Counted from the first letter of the stretch, positions 45,433-56,350 are shown. The stretch: DNA of 64,000 nucleotides from Chthoniobacterales bacterium (GCA_013815325.1 JACDGM010000004.1:1-64000); one strand, 5' to 3'. A program made the numbers and translations. Notes: generated by a model not told the origin, from the letters alone.

Positions 45433-45523
45433 GGAGAGTGAAGGGTGCCTGGTGGCCCTCGCGATCTTCAAAATCGCCGTCGGCCTTCACCGGCCGAGGT
45501 AGGTTCGATTCCTATCCTCTCCG
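45433..45523 (+). tRNA. selC: tRNA-Sec (anticodon UCA)
   Basis: Anticodon arm gcgat-cttcaaa-atcgc (TCA at 45468-45470); long variable arm cggcc-ttcac-cggccg; T arm gtagg-ttcgatt-cctat; acceptor ggagag...ctctcc + G73; ~91 nt. Confidence 0.92.
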
Positions 45524-45562
45524 CCCTTCCTCTTCCTCGTTCTCGAAAGGAGGTGATTCCGA

Positions 45563-46600
45563 ATGTCGCGCGAACAAATCCGTAAACTGACCTCGCTCTC
45601 CACCTGTGCCGGCTGAGCTTCCAAGTTGAGCCAACAGGCCCTGACGCAAGTTTTGCGTCAGCTCCCTCAGTATCCAAATCGCAACGTTCTCGTCGGTTCC
45701 GCCACGGCGGACGACGCCGGCGTTTTCCGTCTCGACGCCGATCGCGCTCTCGTGCAAACGGTCGACTTCTTCACCCCGATCGTAGACAACCCTTTTGCCT
45801 ACGGTCAAATCGCGGCGGCCAACGCGCTCTCCGATGTTTTCGCGATGGGCGGTCGCCCGCTCACCGCCCTAAATATCCTGGGCCTGCCTAACGATTTGGT
45901 TTCGTCAAAAACAATCGCCGCCATTCTGCGCGGCGGCGCGGAGAAAGCGCGCGAAGCCGGTTGCGCCATCATCGGCGGCCACACCATCCGCAATCCGGAG
46001 CCGATTTACGGCCTCGCCGTCACTGGCCTCGTATCGCCCAAAAAAATGCTGACCAATGCGAGAGCCCGAATCGGCGATCTTCTCGTTCTCACGAAACCGC
46101 TCGGCACCGGCATTGTCACTACCGGGATCAAGCGTGGCCTAACGAGTCGCTCGCTCGCCCGGGAAACGGTCAGCCTCATGTCGCGCGTTAATTCCGCGGG
46201 CGCCGATTTGGCCGAACGCGGCCTCGTCCGCGCGGCCACCGACGTCACTGGCTTCGGCCTGCTCGGTCACCTCGCTTCAATGTGTCGCGCGAGCGAAGTC
46301 AGCGCCGCCCTTTCCGTCGGCGACGTTCCCGCCATTAGCGCGGAAGTTTTCCATCTTATCGAGGCGGATTGCGTTCCCGGTGGCACGGTGCAAAACCTCA
46401 AAACTGCCACGGCCCTGGTGGAATGGAATCGCACCGGCAGGGTCCAGAAGCTCCTCCTGGCCGACGCGCAAACCAGCGGCGGAATGCTTCTCTGCGTAGC
46501 GCCGCGGCATTTACCAGAGGTTTCACGGCTCTTGAAATCGGATGCTGTCGTCATCGGCAAAATCACGCGCCGGAGCGCGCGGTTGATTCGTCTTCTCTGA
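45563..46600 (+). CDS. selD: Selenophosphate synthetase SelD, itself a selenoprotein (Sec TGA at 45614-45616)
   Basis: Strong SD aaaggaggtgat; MSREQIRKLTSLSTCAGUASKLSQQALTQVLRQLPQYPNRNVLVG...; the ORF track began after the TGA at a TTG. Confidence 0.93.
45641..45661 (+). promoter_or_regulatory. Putative bacterial SECIS hairpin (selD)
   Basis: Perfect 9-bp stem ctgacgcaa-gtt-ttgcgtcag, loop 33 nt after the TGA. Confidence 0.65.
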
Positions 46601-47934
46601 TGCGATCCCTTCCGGCGGTGGAAAAAGTGCGGCAGGCTCTGGGCGAGACGTCGCTTCCTCGTCCGTTGGTGGTCGATCTCGTTAGGCGCGAATTGGCCCG
46701 CCACCGCGCCGCTGAGGTCGCCCCGTCCTTTGAAGAAATCGTCAGGCAGATCGCCGGGAAAGTTGCGCAACGGGAGCGGAGCCGCCTTCAGCCGGTGATC
46801 AACGGCACCGGCATCATCGTTCACACTAACCTCGGCCGCGCGCCATTGGGTCCCGCGGCGGTCCGAGCCGTGGCCGCGATCGCGTGCGGCTACAACACCC
46901 TCGAATATGACCTGAAAACGGGGGAGCGCGGCCAGCGCGCTGCTTATCTCGAAGAGGCGCTCTCGCTTCTTTGCCAGAGCGAAGCCGCCACCGCGGTCAA
47001 CAACTGCGCCGCCGCGCTTGTCTTGATCGTTAGGCACTTCACGAAGAAGAAACCGGAAGTGATCATTTCGCGCGGCGAGCTCGTGCAAATCGGCGGTGGC
47101 TTTCGCATCGGCGAGATCATCGAGGCCAGCGGGGCGCGTCTGCGCGAGGTCGGCGCGACAAACAAAACGACGCTCAGCGATTACGCGGGCGCGATCGGGA
47201 GCGAGACCGGTTTCATCCTCCGCGTCCATCAGAGCAATTTTTTTATGAGCGGGTTCGCCGATTCTCCGCCTAACGAGGAAATCGCAAAGCTGGCGCGGAG
47301 TCGCCGCCTTCCCTTCGTGGCCGACCTCGGCAGCGGCGCGCTCGTGGCGACGGAAAAATTCGGTCTGGCCGAGCACGAACCGACTCCGGGCGGGACGCTG
47401 AAGGGCGGTGCGGATCTGGTTTGTTTCAGCGGCGACAAATTGTTCGGCGGCCCGCAAGCGGGGCTCATTGCGGGCAAAGCGCGCCTGATCTCCGCGCTCA
47501 AACGCGAGCCGCTCTTCCGCGCGCTCCGCTGCGACAAGCTCGTCTTCGCCGCGCTCGAAGGGACGGCCGATGCGCATTTGCGCAAGGATTGGGAGGAGAT
47601 CCCCGTGCTCGCGCTCCTCCGGACATCCACTGAGGAGCTGCAGGCGCGCGCGAACGCTCTCGTTATGCAAATGCAAAAGTTGCCGCTGGAACTGCGCGTC
47701 GTGCCAAGCAAAGCAGAGATCGGAGGCGGCGCGCTGCCGCGATCGTCCATTCCTTCAGTCGCACTGGAGATTGCTGCAAAATCCCTTTCGCCTAACGAAT
47801 TGGCAGAACACCTCCGCCGGACCTCTCCTGCCGTCGTCGGGTACATAGCCCGCGGCAGATTCCGACTCGATCTGCGGACCGTCTTTCCTGCGCAGGATGA
47901 GTTGATTGCCGCGGCCCTAACGAACTTGCAGTGA
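46600..47934 (+). CDS. selA: L-seryl-tRNA(Sec) selenium transferase; start at MRSLPAVEKVRQ overlapping selD stop
   Basis: 'VINGTGIIVHTNLGRAPLGPAAVRAV', 'FSGDKLFGGPQAGLIAGK' PLP-Lys motif. Confidence 0.95.
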   Translation: MRSLPAVEKVRQALGETSLPRPLVVDLVRRELARHRAAEVAPSFEEIVRQIAGKVAQRERSRLQPVINGTGIIVHTNLGRAPLGPAAVRAVAAIACGYNTLEYDLKTGERGQRAAYLEEALSLLCQSEAATAVNNCAAALVLIVRHFTKKKPEVIISRGELVQIGGGFRIGEIIEASGARLREVGATNKTTLSDYAGAIGSETGFILRVHQSNFFMSGFADSPPNEEIAKLARSRRLPFVADLGSGALVATEKFGLAEHEPTPGGTLKGGADLVCFSGDKLFGGPQAGLIAGKARLISALKREPLFRALRCDKLVFAALEGTADAHLRKDWEEIPVLALLRTSTEELQARANALVMQMQKLPLELRVVPSKAEIGGGALPRSSIPSVALEIAAKSLSPNELAEHLRRTSPAVVGYIARGRFRLDLRTVFPAQDELIAAALTNLQ

Positions 47935-49808
47935 CGCCGGCCAATTTCATCCTCGCCACGGCCGGTCATGTCGATCACGGCAAGACCGCGCTGATTAAAG
48001 CGCTTACCGGCACGGACACCGACCGGCTGCCTGAGGAAAAAGCGCGCGGGATGACAATCGATCTCGGTTTTGCCCATCTCGCGCTTCCTGGTTTTTCCAT
48101 CGGCGTGATTGATGTTCCCGGTCACGAGGATTTCGTCCGCAACATGATCGCCGGCGTGGGCTCGATCGATCTCGCGCTTCTCGTCGTCGCCGCGGACGAC
48201 GGTTGGATGCCGCAAACCGAAGAGCACCTCCAAATCTTGAGCTATCTCGGTGTGACCCGCATCGTAGTCGCGTTGACGAAAGCTGACCTCGGCCAGACCG
48301 CGGAGCGCCGCGCGGAAATTCGTCAGCAACTGCGCGGGACGCCGTTCGCCGACGCTCCAATCGTCGAGACCTCGATTCGCGACGAGACCGGTATTGCGCT
48401 CTTGGGGGAAGCGCTCGCAGCTGAGTTCGGAAAACTTCCGCACGATCGTGCTGGGGAGAAGCCGCGGCTCTTTGTCGATCGCGTTTTCACCGTTCGCGGA
48501 AGCGGCACGGTTGTAACGGGCACGCTCAGCGGCGGCCCACTCACGAGGGGGGCGACCGTGCGCGTGCTGCCGCAAAAACTGGTCGCTCGCATCCGGATGA
48601 TCCAGAGCCACAACCAAACACTGGAAATCGCCGAACCAAGAACACGGACGGCGTTAAACCTTGCCGATTTAAGCGCGGATGAGGTCGCGCGTGGCGCCGT
48701 CATTGTGTCGCTCGATGCGGGCGAGCCTTCCTCGATGCTCGACGTCGTTCTCGAAAGATCGAAACGTTTGCTCCCTTCCGCGCGTCGCTTGAAATCGGGA
48801 TCCATTTTGAACATTCATCACGGCAGCGCGCGGGTCCCGGCGCGGGTGCAATTGCGCGGCCGGAAGGAGCTTCTGCCTAACGACAAGGCAATCGCACGCC
48901 TTCTCCTCCGTACTCCGGTTTTGGCTTTTTTCGGCGACCACTTCATCGTGCGCGATTCTTCCGAGCAAGTGACCCTGGCGGGGGGGGTCGTCCTCGATGC
49001 CTGTGGCGAAGGAATAAAATTTCGTTCTTTGCCGCAGCGCGCGTTGCTCGACGCGCGGCGGCGCGCGCCTAACGACTGCCTAACTTTTTTGCAAACACAA
49101 TTGCAGCGGGATCATTTCTCCCTGCGATGTGACCTCTTGTCGAAATCGCCCTTCCAGCGGGAAGTGATTTTCCGTGGGCTCGAGACGCTGCAGGCGGATG
49201 GCCGCATCTTTCTCGACGAGAAGATCGCGGCGGATGGGAAGTGGTGGCGATCGCTTCTGGAAGAGGCGGCGAACTGGGTCGACGCCGAGCACGCCGCGCA
49301 CCCCGAGCAGGCTGGGCTGGAACTTGCGCGGCTGCGTGAGGCTTTGCGTCTCGCGCACGCGGATGTTTTCGAAGCATTGCTGCGAGATTTGGCGAAAGAG
49401 GGTTTTGTCCAGACGCGCAATGCAGTCCATCGAGCGTCGCATCGGCCGTCGCTTCCGCCGACGTTGCGAGGCGCGGGCGATCGCATCCGGGCCTCTCTTA
49501 CCGCCCGACCGCTGGACCCGCCGTCGCGCAAAGAATTGGCGACGGGCGCGGGCGCGCCAGAGGCATTGCGTTTTCTTTGCGAGACCGGCGAAGTCATCTC
49601 GTTAGGCGAAGAAGTGGTCATTTCCGCGGATGCTTTCGCGCAGCTCACGGCCTTGGTCGTAGAACAGTTGCGGGCAAAAAAGGCGGCGACGGTGAGCGAG
49701 CTGCGCCAGGCCACCGGCACCACCCGCCGTGTGATCGTCCCTCTGCTGGAACGTTGCGATAAACTTGGCCTAACGACGCGGGAAGGAGATTACCGCCGGC
49801 TTCGTTAG
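47931..49808 (+). CDS. selB: Selenocysteine-specific elongation factor SelB (GTG start)
   Basis: '[43 protein letters not shown]'; C-terminal winged-helix region. Confidence 0.95.
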   Translation: MTPANFILATAGHVDHGKTALIKALTGTDTDRLPEEKARGMTIDLGFAHLALPGFSIGVIDVPGHEDFVRNMIAGVGSIDLALLVVAADDGWMPQTEEHLQILSYLGVTRIVVALTKADLGQTAERRAEIRQQLRGTPFADAPIVETSIRDETGIALLGEALAAEFGKLPHDRAGEKPRLFVDRVFTVRGSGTVVTGTLSGGPLTRGATVRVLPQKLVARIRMIQSHNQTLEIAEPRTRTALNLADLSADEVARGAVIVSLDAGEPSSMLDVVLERSKRLLPSARRLKSGSILNIHHGSARVPARVQLRGRKELLPNDKAIARLLLRTPVLAFFGDHFIVRDSSEQVTLAGGVVLDACGEGIKFRSLPQRALLDARRRAPNDCLTFLQTQLQRDHFSLRCDLLSKSPFQREVIFRGLETLQADGRIFLDEKIAADGKWWRSLLEEAANWVDAEHAAHPEQAGLELARLREALRLAHADVFEALLRDLAKEGFVQTRNAVHRASHRPSLPPTLRGAGDRIRASLTARPLDPPSRKELATGAGAPEALRFLCETGEVISLGEEVVISADAFAQLTALVVEQLRAKKAATVSELRQATGTTRRVIVPLLERCDKLGLTTREGDYRRLR

Positions 49809-49810
49809 GC
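49768..49810. terminator. Inverted pair of the dispersed motif at convergent selB / FNT gene ends; possible bidirectional terminator
   Basis: GCCTAACGA (49768-49776) ... TCGTTAGGC (49802-49810) spanning the two stop codons. Confidence 0.4.
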
Positions 49811-50644
49811 GCCCTCGCCTGCGCCGCTGCTGATATATTCGGCGTGCGCGATCGCCGCCACGATGGAGGATCCGCCGATGATGTTCCCGAGCAGGATCGG
49901 CCCGATGTAGGCGAAGTATTGGGCAAAGGTTTTCACGCCCGTCATGACGAGATAAAACGCGTCGACCGAGCCGGCCACGCTGTGGGAGAATTCTCCGATC
50001 CCGACGATGTAGGTGATGATGATGATGACCGCGACGCGGGCGGTCTCCGCGAATGGCAGCAGCCAGACCATGAGCGCGATGAGCCAGCCGGCGAAGATGC
50101 CGCGGAGGAGGAGCGTGCCGAAGCCGTGATTCATGCTTGCGAGCCCAAGTTCCTTCATCGCCTGGTGCACGTTCGGCGCGACCACGCTGGTGTTGCCCAT
50201 CACCCAGGCGACGATGAGCGCGCCAACCAGATTGGAGGCGAGCACGATGGCCCAGAGCCTAACGACGTTGCCAAAGGTGCGCAGATCTTTCTTGCGCAGC
50301 AGCGGCAAAATAACCGTGAGCGTGTTCTCGGTGAAAAGCTGTTGCCGGCCGAGCACGACGACGAGGAATCCGATGCAGTAGCCGAATTTTGCCACGAGCG
50401 GCCGCCACGGTGTATCCGGCAGATGGCTGCGCAGGAGACCTTCGCTCAAAAGCGAAAAACCCATGGATAATCCCGCCGCAAGTCCGGACCAGGCGAGCGC
50501 CGCGTTGGAGCGCTCGAGCTCATCTTCGCCTTCCTTCTTAACCGCCCGGTAAACGATGTGGCCGCCGGGAGACGAACGCTGCTCGACCTCCTTCGCTTCC
50601 GAATCGGCTTTTTCCCCGGACGGCTTTTCCTTCTCGTTAGGCAT
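49805..50644 (-). CDS. Formate/nitrite transporter family (FNT) protein
   Basis: 'SKLGFATADL'-independent FNT features: 'AAGLSMGFSLLSEGLL', 'LASNLVGALIVAWVMGNT', 'GNIIGGSSIVAAIAHAEYI'; six hydrophobic segments; sits in formate dehydrogenase operon. Confidence 0.85.
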   Translation of the reverse strand: MPNEKEKPSGEKADSEAKEVEQRSSPGGHIVYRAVKKEGEDELERSNAALAWSGLAAGLSMGFSLLSEGLLRSHLPDTPWRPLVAKFGYCIGFLVVVLGRQQLFTENTLTVILPLLRKKDLRTFGNVVRLWAIVLASNLVGALIVAWVMGNTSVVAPNVHQAMKELGLASMNHGFGTLLLRGIFAGWLIALMVWLLPFAETARVAVIIIITYIVGIGEFSHSVAGSVDAFYLVMTGVKTFAQYFAYIGPILLGNIIGGSSIVAAIAHAEYISSGAGEGA

Positions 50645-50662
50645 GACGGAAGATTGGATCGG

Positions 50663-51646
50663 TTAACCTTGGGAAGCAAAAACCGCTTCGGGATCCTTGC
50701 CGGAGACGCGGCCGGCAGCGATCCAGCCGAAGCGGCTCAAGAGCGCGCCGAGGAGGAAGGAAACGGCGGCCAGTGGAACTAGATTCGTTAGGCGAAAAAT
50801 AATTGGGAGCGGACCGGAAAGGATTTCGCCGGAGCGAATGAGCCAGCCGGAACCGCCCGCATGGAGCGCGCGATCAGCCGGCCCGTGTTTGTCGAACTCG
50901 AGCCAGAGCCAGAGCAGCGTCTCGATGGTCGCGACGAACATTCCGAGGAAAAAGAGAGGGCGAATTTGAAAACCGAGCAGCTCGAGAATCGCAGCGGCGC
51001 AGCCGAGACCGGCGGTGCCGAAATGAATCGGGAGCAGCACGTGATGTAGGAACCACGCCGGGATGGCGGTCGCGCCGATCAGGACTCCCGTGTAGGTCGC
51101 CAACCCAAGGCCCCAATAGGCGGCTCCGAACGTCAGCACCTCTGCAACCACGGCGACAAACGTGTCGAGCGAACCGCTGAGGACGTGGTGGAGATGCAGC
51201 TCAAACGCGATGCAGGCCGGCACTGCGAACGTGCCGAACATCGCGAGAATCCAGGCGCCGACCGACATTGGCGATTGATATTTGAAGACGCGCAGCATGT
51301 TGAGAAAGAGCCGCGGTCGCCCTAGATCCATGATGAGCAGGATCGGGGAAATAATCGCGCCGGCCGCGGTGATCCAAAGGGCGGCGCGAGCCAAATCGGT
51401 TAGGCCGAGAAACAATCCCGCGCAAGCGAAGAGCGGCGCCATACCGGCCGCGCCGCCGGCGAAAAAGTAAAGCGGGATTTCCCACGTCCAGACCGGCGGC
51501 CTAACGACAGCCTCGCCGTAGTAGCCGGGCCGCCGCGGGATCGGTCCGCCGGCGACATTCACGCCGCGACCGCTGACGGCGCCGCCGTGTTTCGCCTCTT
51601 TGCGCCACGACTCGAGACGCTCCTCGAAATTACGATCGGCACTCAT
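50663..51646 (-). CDS. NrfD/PsrC-like membrane subunit of formate dehydrogenase
   Basis: 'WTWEIPLYFFAGGAAGMAPLFACAG', polytopic; between FeS subunit and FNT gene. Confidence 0.85.
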   Translation of the reverse strand: MSADRNFEERLESWRKEAKHGGAVSGRGVNVAGGPIPRRPGYYGEAVVRPPVWTWEIPLYFFAGGAAGMAPLFACAGLFLGLTDLARAALWITAAGAIISPILLIMDLGRPRLFLNMLRVFKYQSPMSVGAWILAMFGTFAVPACIAFELHLHHVLSGSLDTFVAVVAEVLTFGAAYWGLGLATYTGVLIGATAIPAWFLHHVLLPIHFGTAGLGCAAAILELLGFQIRPLFFLGMFVATIETLLWLWLEFDKHGPADRALHAGGSGWLIRSGEILSGPLPIIFRLTNLVPLAAVSFLLGALLSRFGWIAAGRVSGKDPEAVFASQG

Positions 51647-51676
51647 CGATTGTCTTCGTCCGAGGCGGCTGCCCCC

Positions 51677-51781
51677 GGAGCATAGGCAGCCTGCCTGTGG
51701 GGAAAGCAGGCGGCTCGCCTGCTTCGGAGTTTACTGCGGGCGGGCCGCCCGGGCTCCCCACAGGCAGGCTGCCTGTGCTCC
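51677..51781. repeat. Intergenic palindromic repeat between NrfD-like and FeS-subunit genes
   Basis: ggagcataggcagcctgcctgtgggga / tccccacaggcaggctgcctgtgctcc plus inner palindromes. Confidence 0.85.
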
Positions 51782-51808
51782 AGACCGCCGTTTTCGTTAC
51801 ATGTTGCA

Positions 51809-52678
51809 TCACGCGAAGAAGCTGAAAGCGGCGCCGACGGCGGCGATCGCTCCGATGGCAGTGACGACGGCCGCGGCCCACGAGGACTTGAGGTAAATTG
51901 TCGGAATCTGCGGCCTCGGCGGCAAGCCGTACGCTTCCGCCTCGCCTAACAATAAGAAAAAAGCGTGAATGCCGCCGACGGAAGTTTCCTGCGGATCATA
52001 GAGTTGCGCGTCATCGTAGCCTTGCCCTTGCAGCGTTCTCACCCGTGCCGCCCCGCGCGCACGCAGATCATCGAGCCGTCCGAAGACTATCGATTCGGTC
52101 GGGCAAACTTTGGCGCAGGCAGGCGTGAGCCCGCTCTTTTGGCGGTCATAACAGAAGGTGCACTTGAATGCGCCGCCGGCGTCGGGCAGCGGTTCAGGCC
52201 GCCGATCGATCACGCCGAACGGGCAGGCAACGACGCAATAACCGCAGCCGTTGCAGACGTCGTTTTGCACGAGAACCGAGCCGACTTCTGTGCGCACGAT
52301 GGAACCGGTCGGGCAGGCTTCCAGGCAGCCGGCATTCTCACAATGTTTGCAAACGTCGGATAAGAAAATCCAGCGAAACGGATCTTCGCTGTCGTTGCCT
52401 AACGACATTGGTCCGGCAATCTGATTTCCTTTCGTGCGGTCTTGTTCGACGAAGAGGACATGGCGCCAGGTGGAGGCGCCGAGGTGGCCGGTGTTGTCGT
52501 AGGAATTTCCCGTCCAGGTGAACCCGTCGTCCGGGACTTCATTCCATTCTTTGCATGCGACCTCGCACGCTTTGCAGCCGATGCAGACGCTCGGGTCGGT
52601 GAAGAAACCAACTTCGACATGGTCCTGCGCGAAGGAGTGCTTCCGCTGATTCGTGCTCTGCGTGCCTTCGCCGATCAT
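51809..52678 (-). CDS. Formate dehydrogenase iron-sulfur subunit
   Basis: 4Fe-4S clusters: 'CIGCKACEVACKEWN', 'CKHCENAGCLEACPTGSI', 'CNGCGYCVVACPFGVI', 'CTFCYDRQKSGLTPACAKVCPTESI'. Confidence 0.92.
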   Translation of the reverse strand: MIGEGTQSTNQRKHSFAQDHVEVGFFTDPSVCIGCKACEVACKEWNEVPDDGFTWTGNSYDNTGHLGASTWRHVLFVEQDRTKGNQIAGPMSLGNDSEDPFRWIFLSDVCKHCENAGCLEACPTGSIVRTEVGSVLVQNDVCNGCGYCVVACPFGVIDRRPEPLPDAGGAFKCTFCYDRQKSGLTPACAKVCPTESIVFGRLDDLRARGAARVRTLQGQGYDDAQLYDPQETSVGGIHAFFLLLGEAEAYGLPPRPQIPTIYLKSSWAAAVVTAIGAIAAVGAAFSFFA

Positions 52679-52789
52679 GAATGAGAAAATCTGGAAACCA
52701 GGAGACCACGAGGGAGAAAGAAATCGGACGTCGGGTGTGAAAGCGCGTCCTCCCTTTTTTCTGGCTTCCTGGGTTCCAGATTCATTTTT

Positions 52790-55700
52790 TTAAGCCGATT
52801 TGCCGTGTTGTCCGTGGCCGGACTCGAGTTTCCCGCCGCTCGGCGCGCCGAGTGGTGGCTGCTCGGGATGCAAAACCGCCGGTCCGCTTTGCGGCGCAAA
52901 GCTGTCTAGCCAAGGGAGAAACTCTTTACCGCGCGGGCGGCGGCCCGGCACCACGTTGCAGACGAGCGCTTTGGTTTCCATAATGGTGACGTTCGGCTCC
53001 CCGGAGATCGCCATGAGATCGTTCGCGACGTCGCCGCGAATGGGACCAGCCGATCCCCAATGAAACGGGATGGCTACTTGATGCACCGTTTTGCCATTGA
53101 GCTGCAACGGCCGCATCCGGCGGCTAACGAGGGCGCGCACTTCGATCGCCCCGCGCAAGGTGACGATGCAAACGTAATCCGTATTTTTGATCCCAAGACC
53201 AACCGCGGCTTCCGGCGAAATTTCGACGAACATTTCCGGCTGCAACTCCGCCAGATGCGGCAGGAACCGGCTCATCCCGCCGGCGGTGTGGTGTTCCGTT
53301 AGGCGATAAGTCGTGAGGACAAACGGGAAACGCGTATCGCCCGGCGGCGCGAAGCGGTTTTCCTCGCGCGTAAACCAATTTTCCACGGGATTCGTGTCGC
53401 GCTCGTAGAGCTTGTTGTTGACCGGCGATTCGAGCGGTTCGTAGTGCGTCGGCAGCGGGCCGTCCTGCAATCCTTCGGGAATGTAGAGCCAGCCAAGACC
53501 GTCCTCGTGCAGGATGAACGGAGCGTCGCCCGGAAGCGCCTCCAGCCCTCTTGCGTGACCGTCGGGTCGGTAATCAGGACTCTTGTCTTTCTTGAAGTCC
53601 ACGACGTCCTGCCCGGTCCACTGCTTGTTTTCCGCACTCCACCAGACGAGTTTCTTCCGCTCGCTCCACGGCTTCCCGTTAGGCGCGGCACTCGCGCGGT
53701 TGTAAATGATGCGGCGATCGCTCGGCCAAGCGAAGCCCCAGCCGTGGCCGAGGTAGTCGTTAGACTGACGCGCCAGCGCTTTGTTTACGCCGTCGCTCGC
53801 GTAAACACCGCAGTAAATCCAGCAGCCGCTCGCGGTCGTGCCGTCGTCTTTGAGTTCCTCGTATTCGTCGATCTGCGGGCCGTGATGCAGCTGCCCGTCG
53901 CGATCGTGGGTGAAAACACTCCCCGTGGCGTTGACTTCGGGCGTTGTTTTCCAGCCGTTGATTTCGGCGAGGACCGCTTCCATCTCCGGTTCACCATCTT
54001 TCGTCTCCGGATACCACCAATCGAGTGCGCGCAGCGGCTCGTCGTTAGGCTCACCAGAGGCTTTGGCTTTCTCGATCAGGCGCAACGCCAAACGATGGAT
54101 AAACCAGCTTTCGCTCCGGCAATCGCCCGGCGGATCGACCGCCTTTTCTCGCCATTGCAAGAGACGCTGCGTGTTCGTAAAGGCGCCTTCTTTTTCGGCG
54201 TGACCCGCGGCGGGAAAAAAGAAAACCTCGGTCTCGATCTCTTCGGTTTTCAATTCGCCGCGCTCGATCTCGGGAGAATCATACCAAAAGGCGGCCGACT
54301 CGATCTCGACCATGTCGCGCACGACGAGCCATTTCAGACGCGAGAGCGCTTTGCGTTCGAGCCGGGCATTCTGCGCGCCGACAGCGGGATTCTGTCCCAT
54401 GAGAAACATCCCTTCCATCTCGCCGTCGAGCATTTTGTAGAGGAATGAAAAATAGGAGTGATCGCCCGTGATCTTCGGCACCCATGCGTAACCGAAGTCG
54501 TTGCTCGACGTCGCGCGGACGCCATAGTAGGCCTTGAGGAGACTAACGAAATAAGCGGGGAACTGTTGCCAGAGGCCTGTTCGGTTGGTGTGCTTCTCAA
54601 GATAATCCTGGAGCGTTTCTTCATCCTTGCCGGCGCGCGGCATCGAGAGGTAACCGGGCAGGATGTCGTAGAGCGTCGGGATATCGGTCGACCCCTGAAT
54701 CGAGGCGTGACCGCGCAAGGCCATAATGCCTCCGCCGGGCCGGCCGATGTTGCCTAACAAGAGCTGGAGGATCGCAGCCGTGCGAATCACTTGCACGCCT
54801 TTCGAGTGATGGGTCCAGCCGACCGCGTAACATATCGCCGCCGTCTTCTCCGGCCCGGAAGCACTCGTTAGGGCATCCGCCACCTTCTGGAAAAGCTCGG
54901 GTGGAATCCCGCACACCTGCTCCACCATTTCGGGCGTGTAGCGGGAGAAATGGCGCTTCAGCGTTTGGTAAACGCAGCGCGCATCCTGCAGCGAGAGATC
55001 GCGCTTCGGATAACTCAGCCCTTCGCCTTCGTAGAGCCAGCTCTCGTGGTTGTAGGCGCGCTTCTCCTCGTTCCAGCCGGAGAAATAACCGGTCGCGCCT
55101 TCGTCGGAATCGCGAAACTCTGGCCGCAGAATGCAGGAAGCATTGGTGTAATGGACGACATATTCGCGGAAGCAGAGGTCGTTCTCGAGCACGTGCCGAA
55201 TGATTCCGCCGAGGAAAGCGATATCGGATCCGGCGCGGATCGGAACCCAAATGTCGGCCAGCGCGCTCGTGCGCGAGAAGCGCGGATCGACGTGGATGAT
55301 GGTGGCGCCGTTTTCCTTTGCTTTCATGACCCAGCGAAAACCCACCGGGTGCGCCTCCGCCATGGACGAGCCTTCGATCAGAATGCAGTCCGAGCGCGCA
55401 AGATCCTGTTGCGCGGTCGTGGCTCCGCCCCGGCCGAAGGAGGTGCCCAGACCGGGCACCGTGCTGCTATGTCATATCCGGGCCTGGTTCGACACGCACA
55501 CCATGCCCAGGCCTCCGGTAAACAATTTTTTTATCAGGTAATTTTCTTCGTTGTCGAGCGTCGCGCCGCCGAGGTGGCAGAGTCCTTCGGTGTGATTGAC
55601 GACCGAGCCGTTTTTCTCCCTAACGAATGTGCGTTTGCGCGATTCCCAAACGCGGTCGGCCACCATTTCCATCGCTTGGTCGAGCGACAGCTCAGTCCAC

Positions 55701-56038
55701 GACGTGGCGCGCGGCGCACGATATTTTACTTTTGTTTCGCGGCGCGAATGGGTGAGGAGCTGATAGGAGGCCGCGCCTTTCGGGCAAAGGTTCCCCTGGC
55801 TGATCGGGCTCTCCGGATCGCCCTCGATCGAGACCAGCTTGTTGTTCTTGTGATAAATCAGCTGCCCGCAGCCGACGCCGCAGTAGGGACAAATCGAGCG
55901 GGCGACCTTCGCGCCGTCGGTCCGCGCGTGCATGGCGCGCGTTTTATCGGACATCGACTCGAGGCCGGTGCCATCCCTGCGTTGCCGAATTTGCCTAACG
56001 AGCGGCCACTTTGAAAGCAGTTGAATCAGAGAGGCCAT
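52790..56038 (-). CDS. Selenocysteine-containing formate dehydrogenase catalytic subunit (Mo/W-bis-MGD); Sec TGA at 55472-55474
   Basis: Two listed ORFs join across the TGA: '...CVSNQARI-U-HSSTVPGLGTSFGRGGATT...'; N-terminal 'CPYCGVGCGQLIY...GNLCPKG' FeS motif. Confidence 0.95.
55442..55460 (-). promoter_or_regulatory. Bacterial SECIS hairpin of formate dehydrogenase
   Basis: Minus strand: TGA + 11 nt + GGTGCCC-GGTCT-GGGCACC. Confidence 0.88.
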
Positions 56039-56149
56039 TAAAGATTTATCGCCTGCCGAGGCGCGCTTGGTTACTCAAAAAATTCCTAACAATGTTGATG
56101 AAAGTCCAGCTAAAAACGAATCAGACACTTCGCGGCAAAGTTAAAAAAT

Positions 56150-56320
56150 TACCTGCATGCGCAAGAGCACTTCGTCGAATTCGGTATCGCCGAACTGTGG
56201 ATGAGCGGCGCGGAAATCCACAGGTGTGAACGTAATCGGCCATCAGCTTAGTGGAGTCGCCGTGAATGTAATAGTTGAGTCCGGCGGTAATGGAATGGAT
56301 GCTCTCATCGATATTCCTTA
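56150..56320 (-). pseudogene. Decayed duplicate of the 3' end of the OprO/P-like porin gene
   Basis: 'SIHSITAGLNYYIHGDSTKLMADYVHT' matches 'GIHSLTGGLNYYIHGDDIKLMANYIHT' of the 56797-58254 gene, then frameshifts. Confidence 0.85.
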
Positions 56321-56350
56321 CCAGCTTTTCGTAACAAACGACAAGTACGC

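Noticed and set aside
55460-55471. Premature stop or pseudogene in formate dehydrogenase
   Set aside because: The TGA is at the conserved Sec site and is followed by a bSECIS, with full Sec machinery adjacent.
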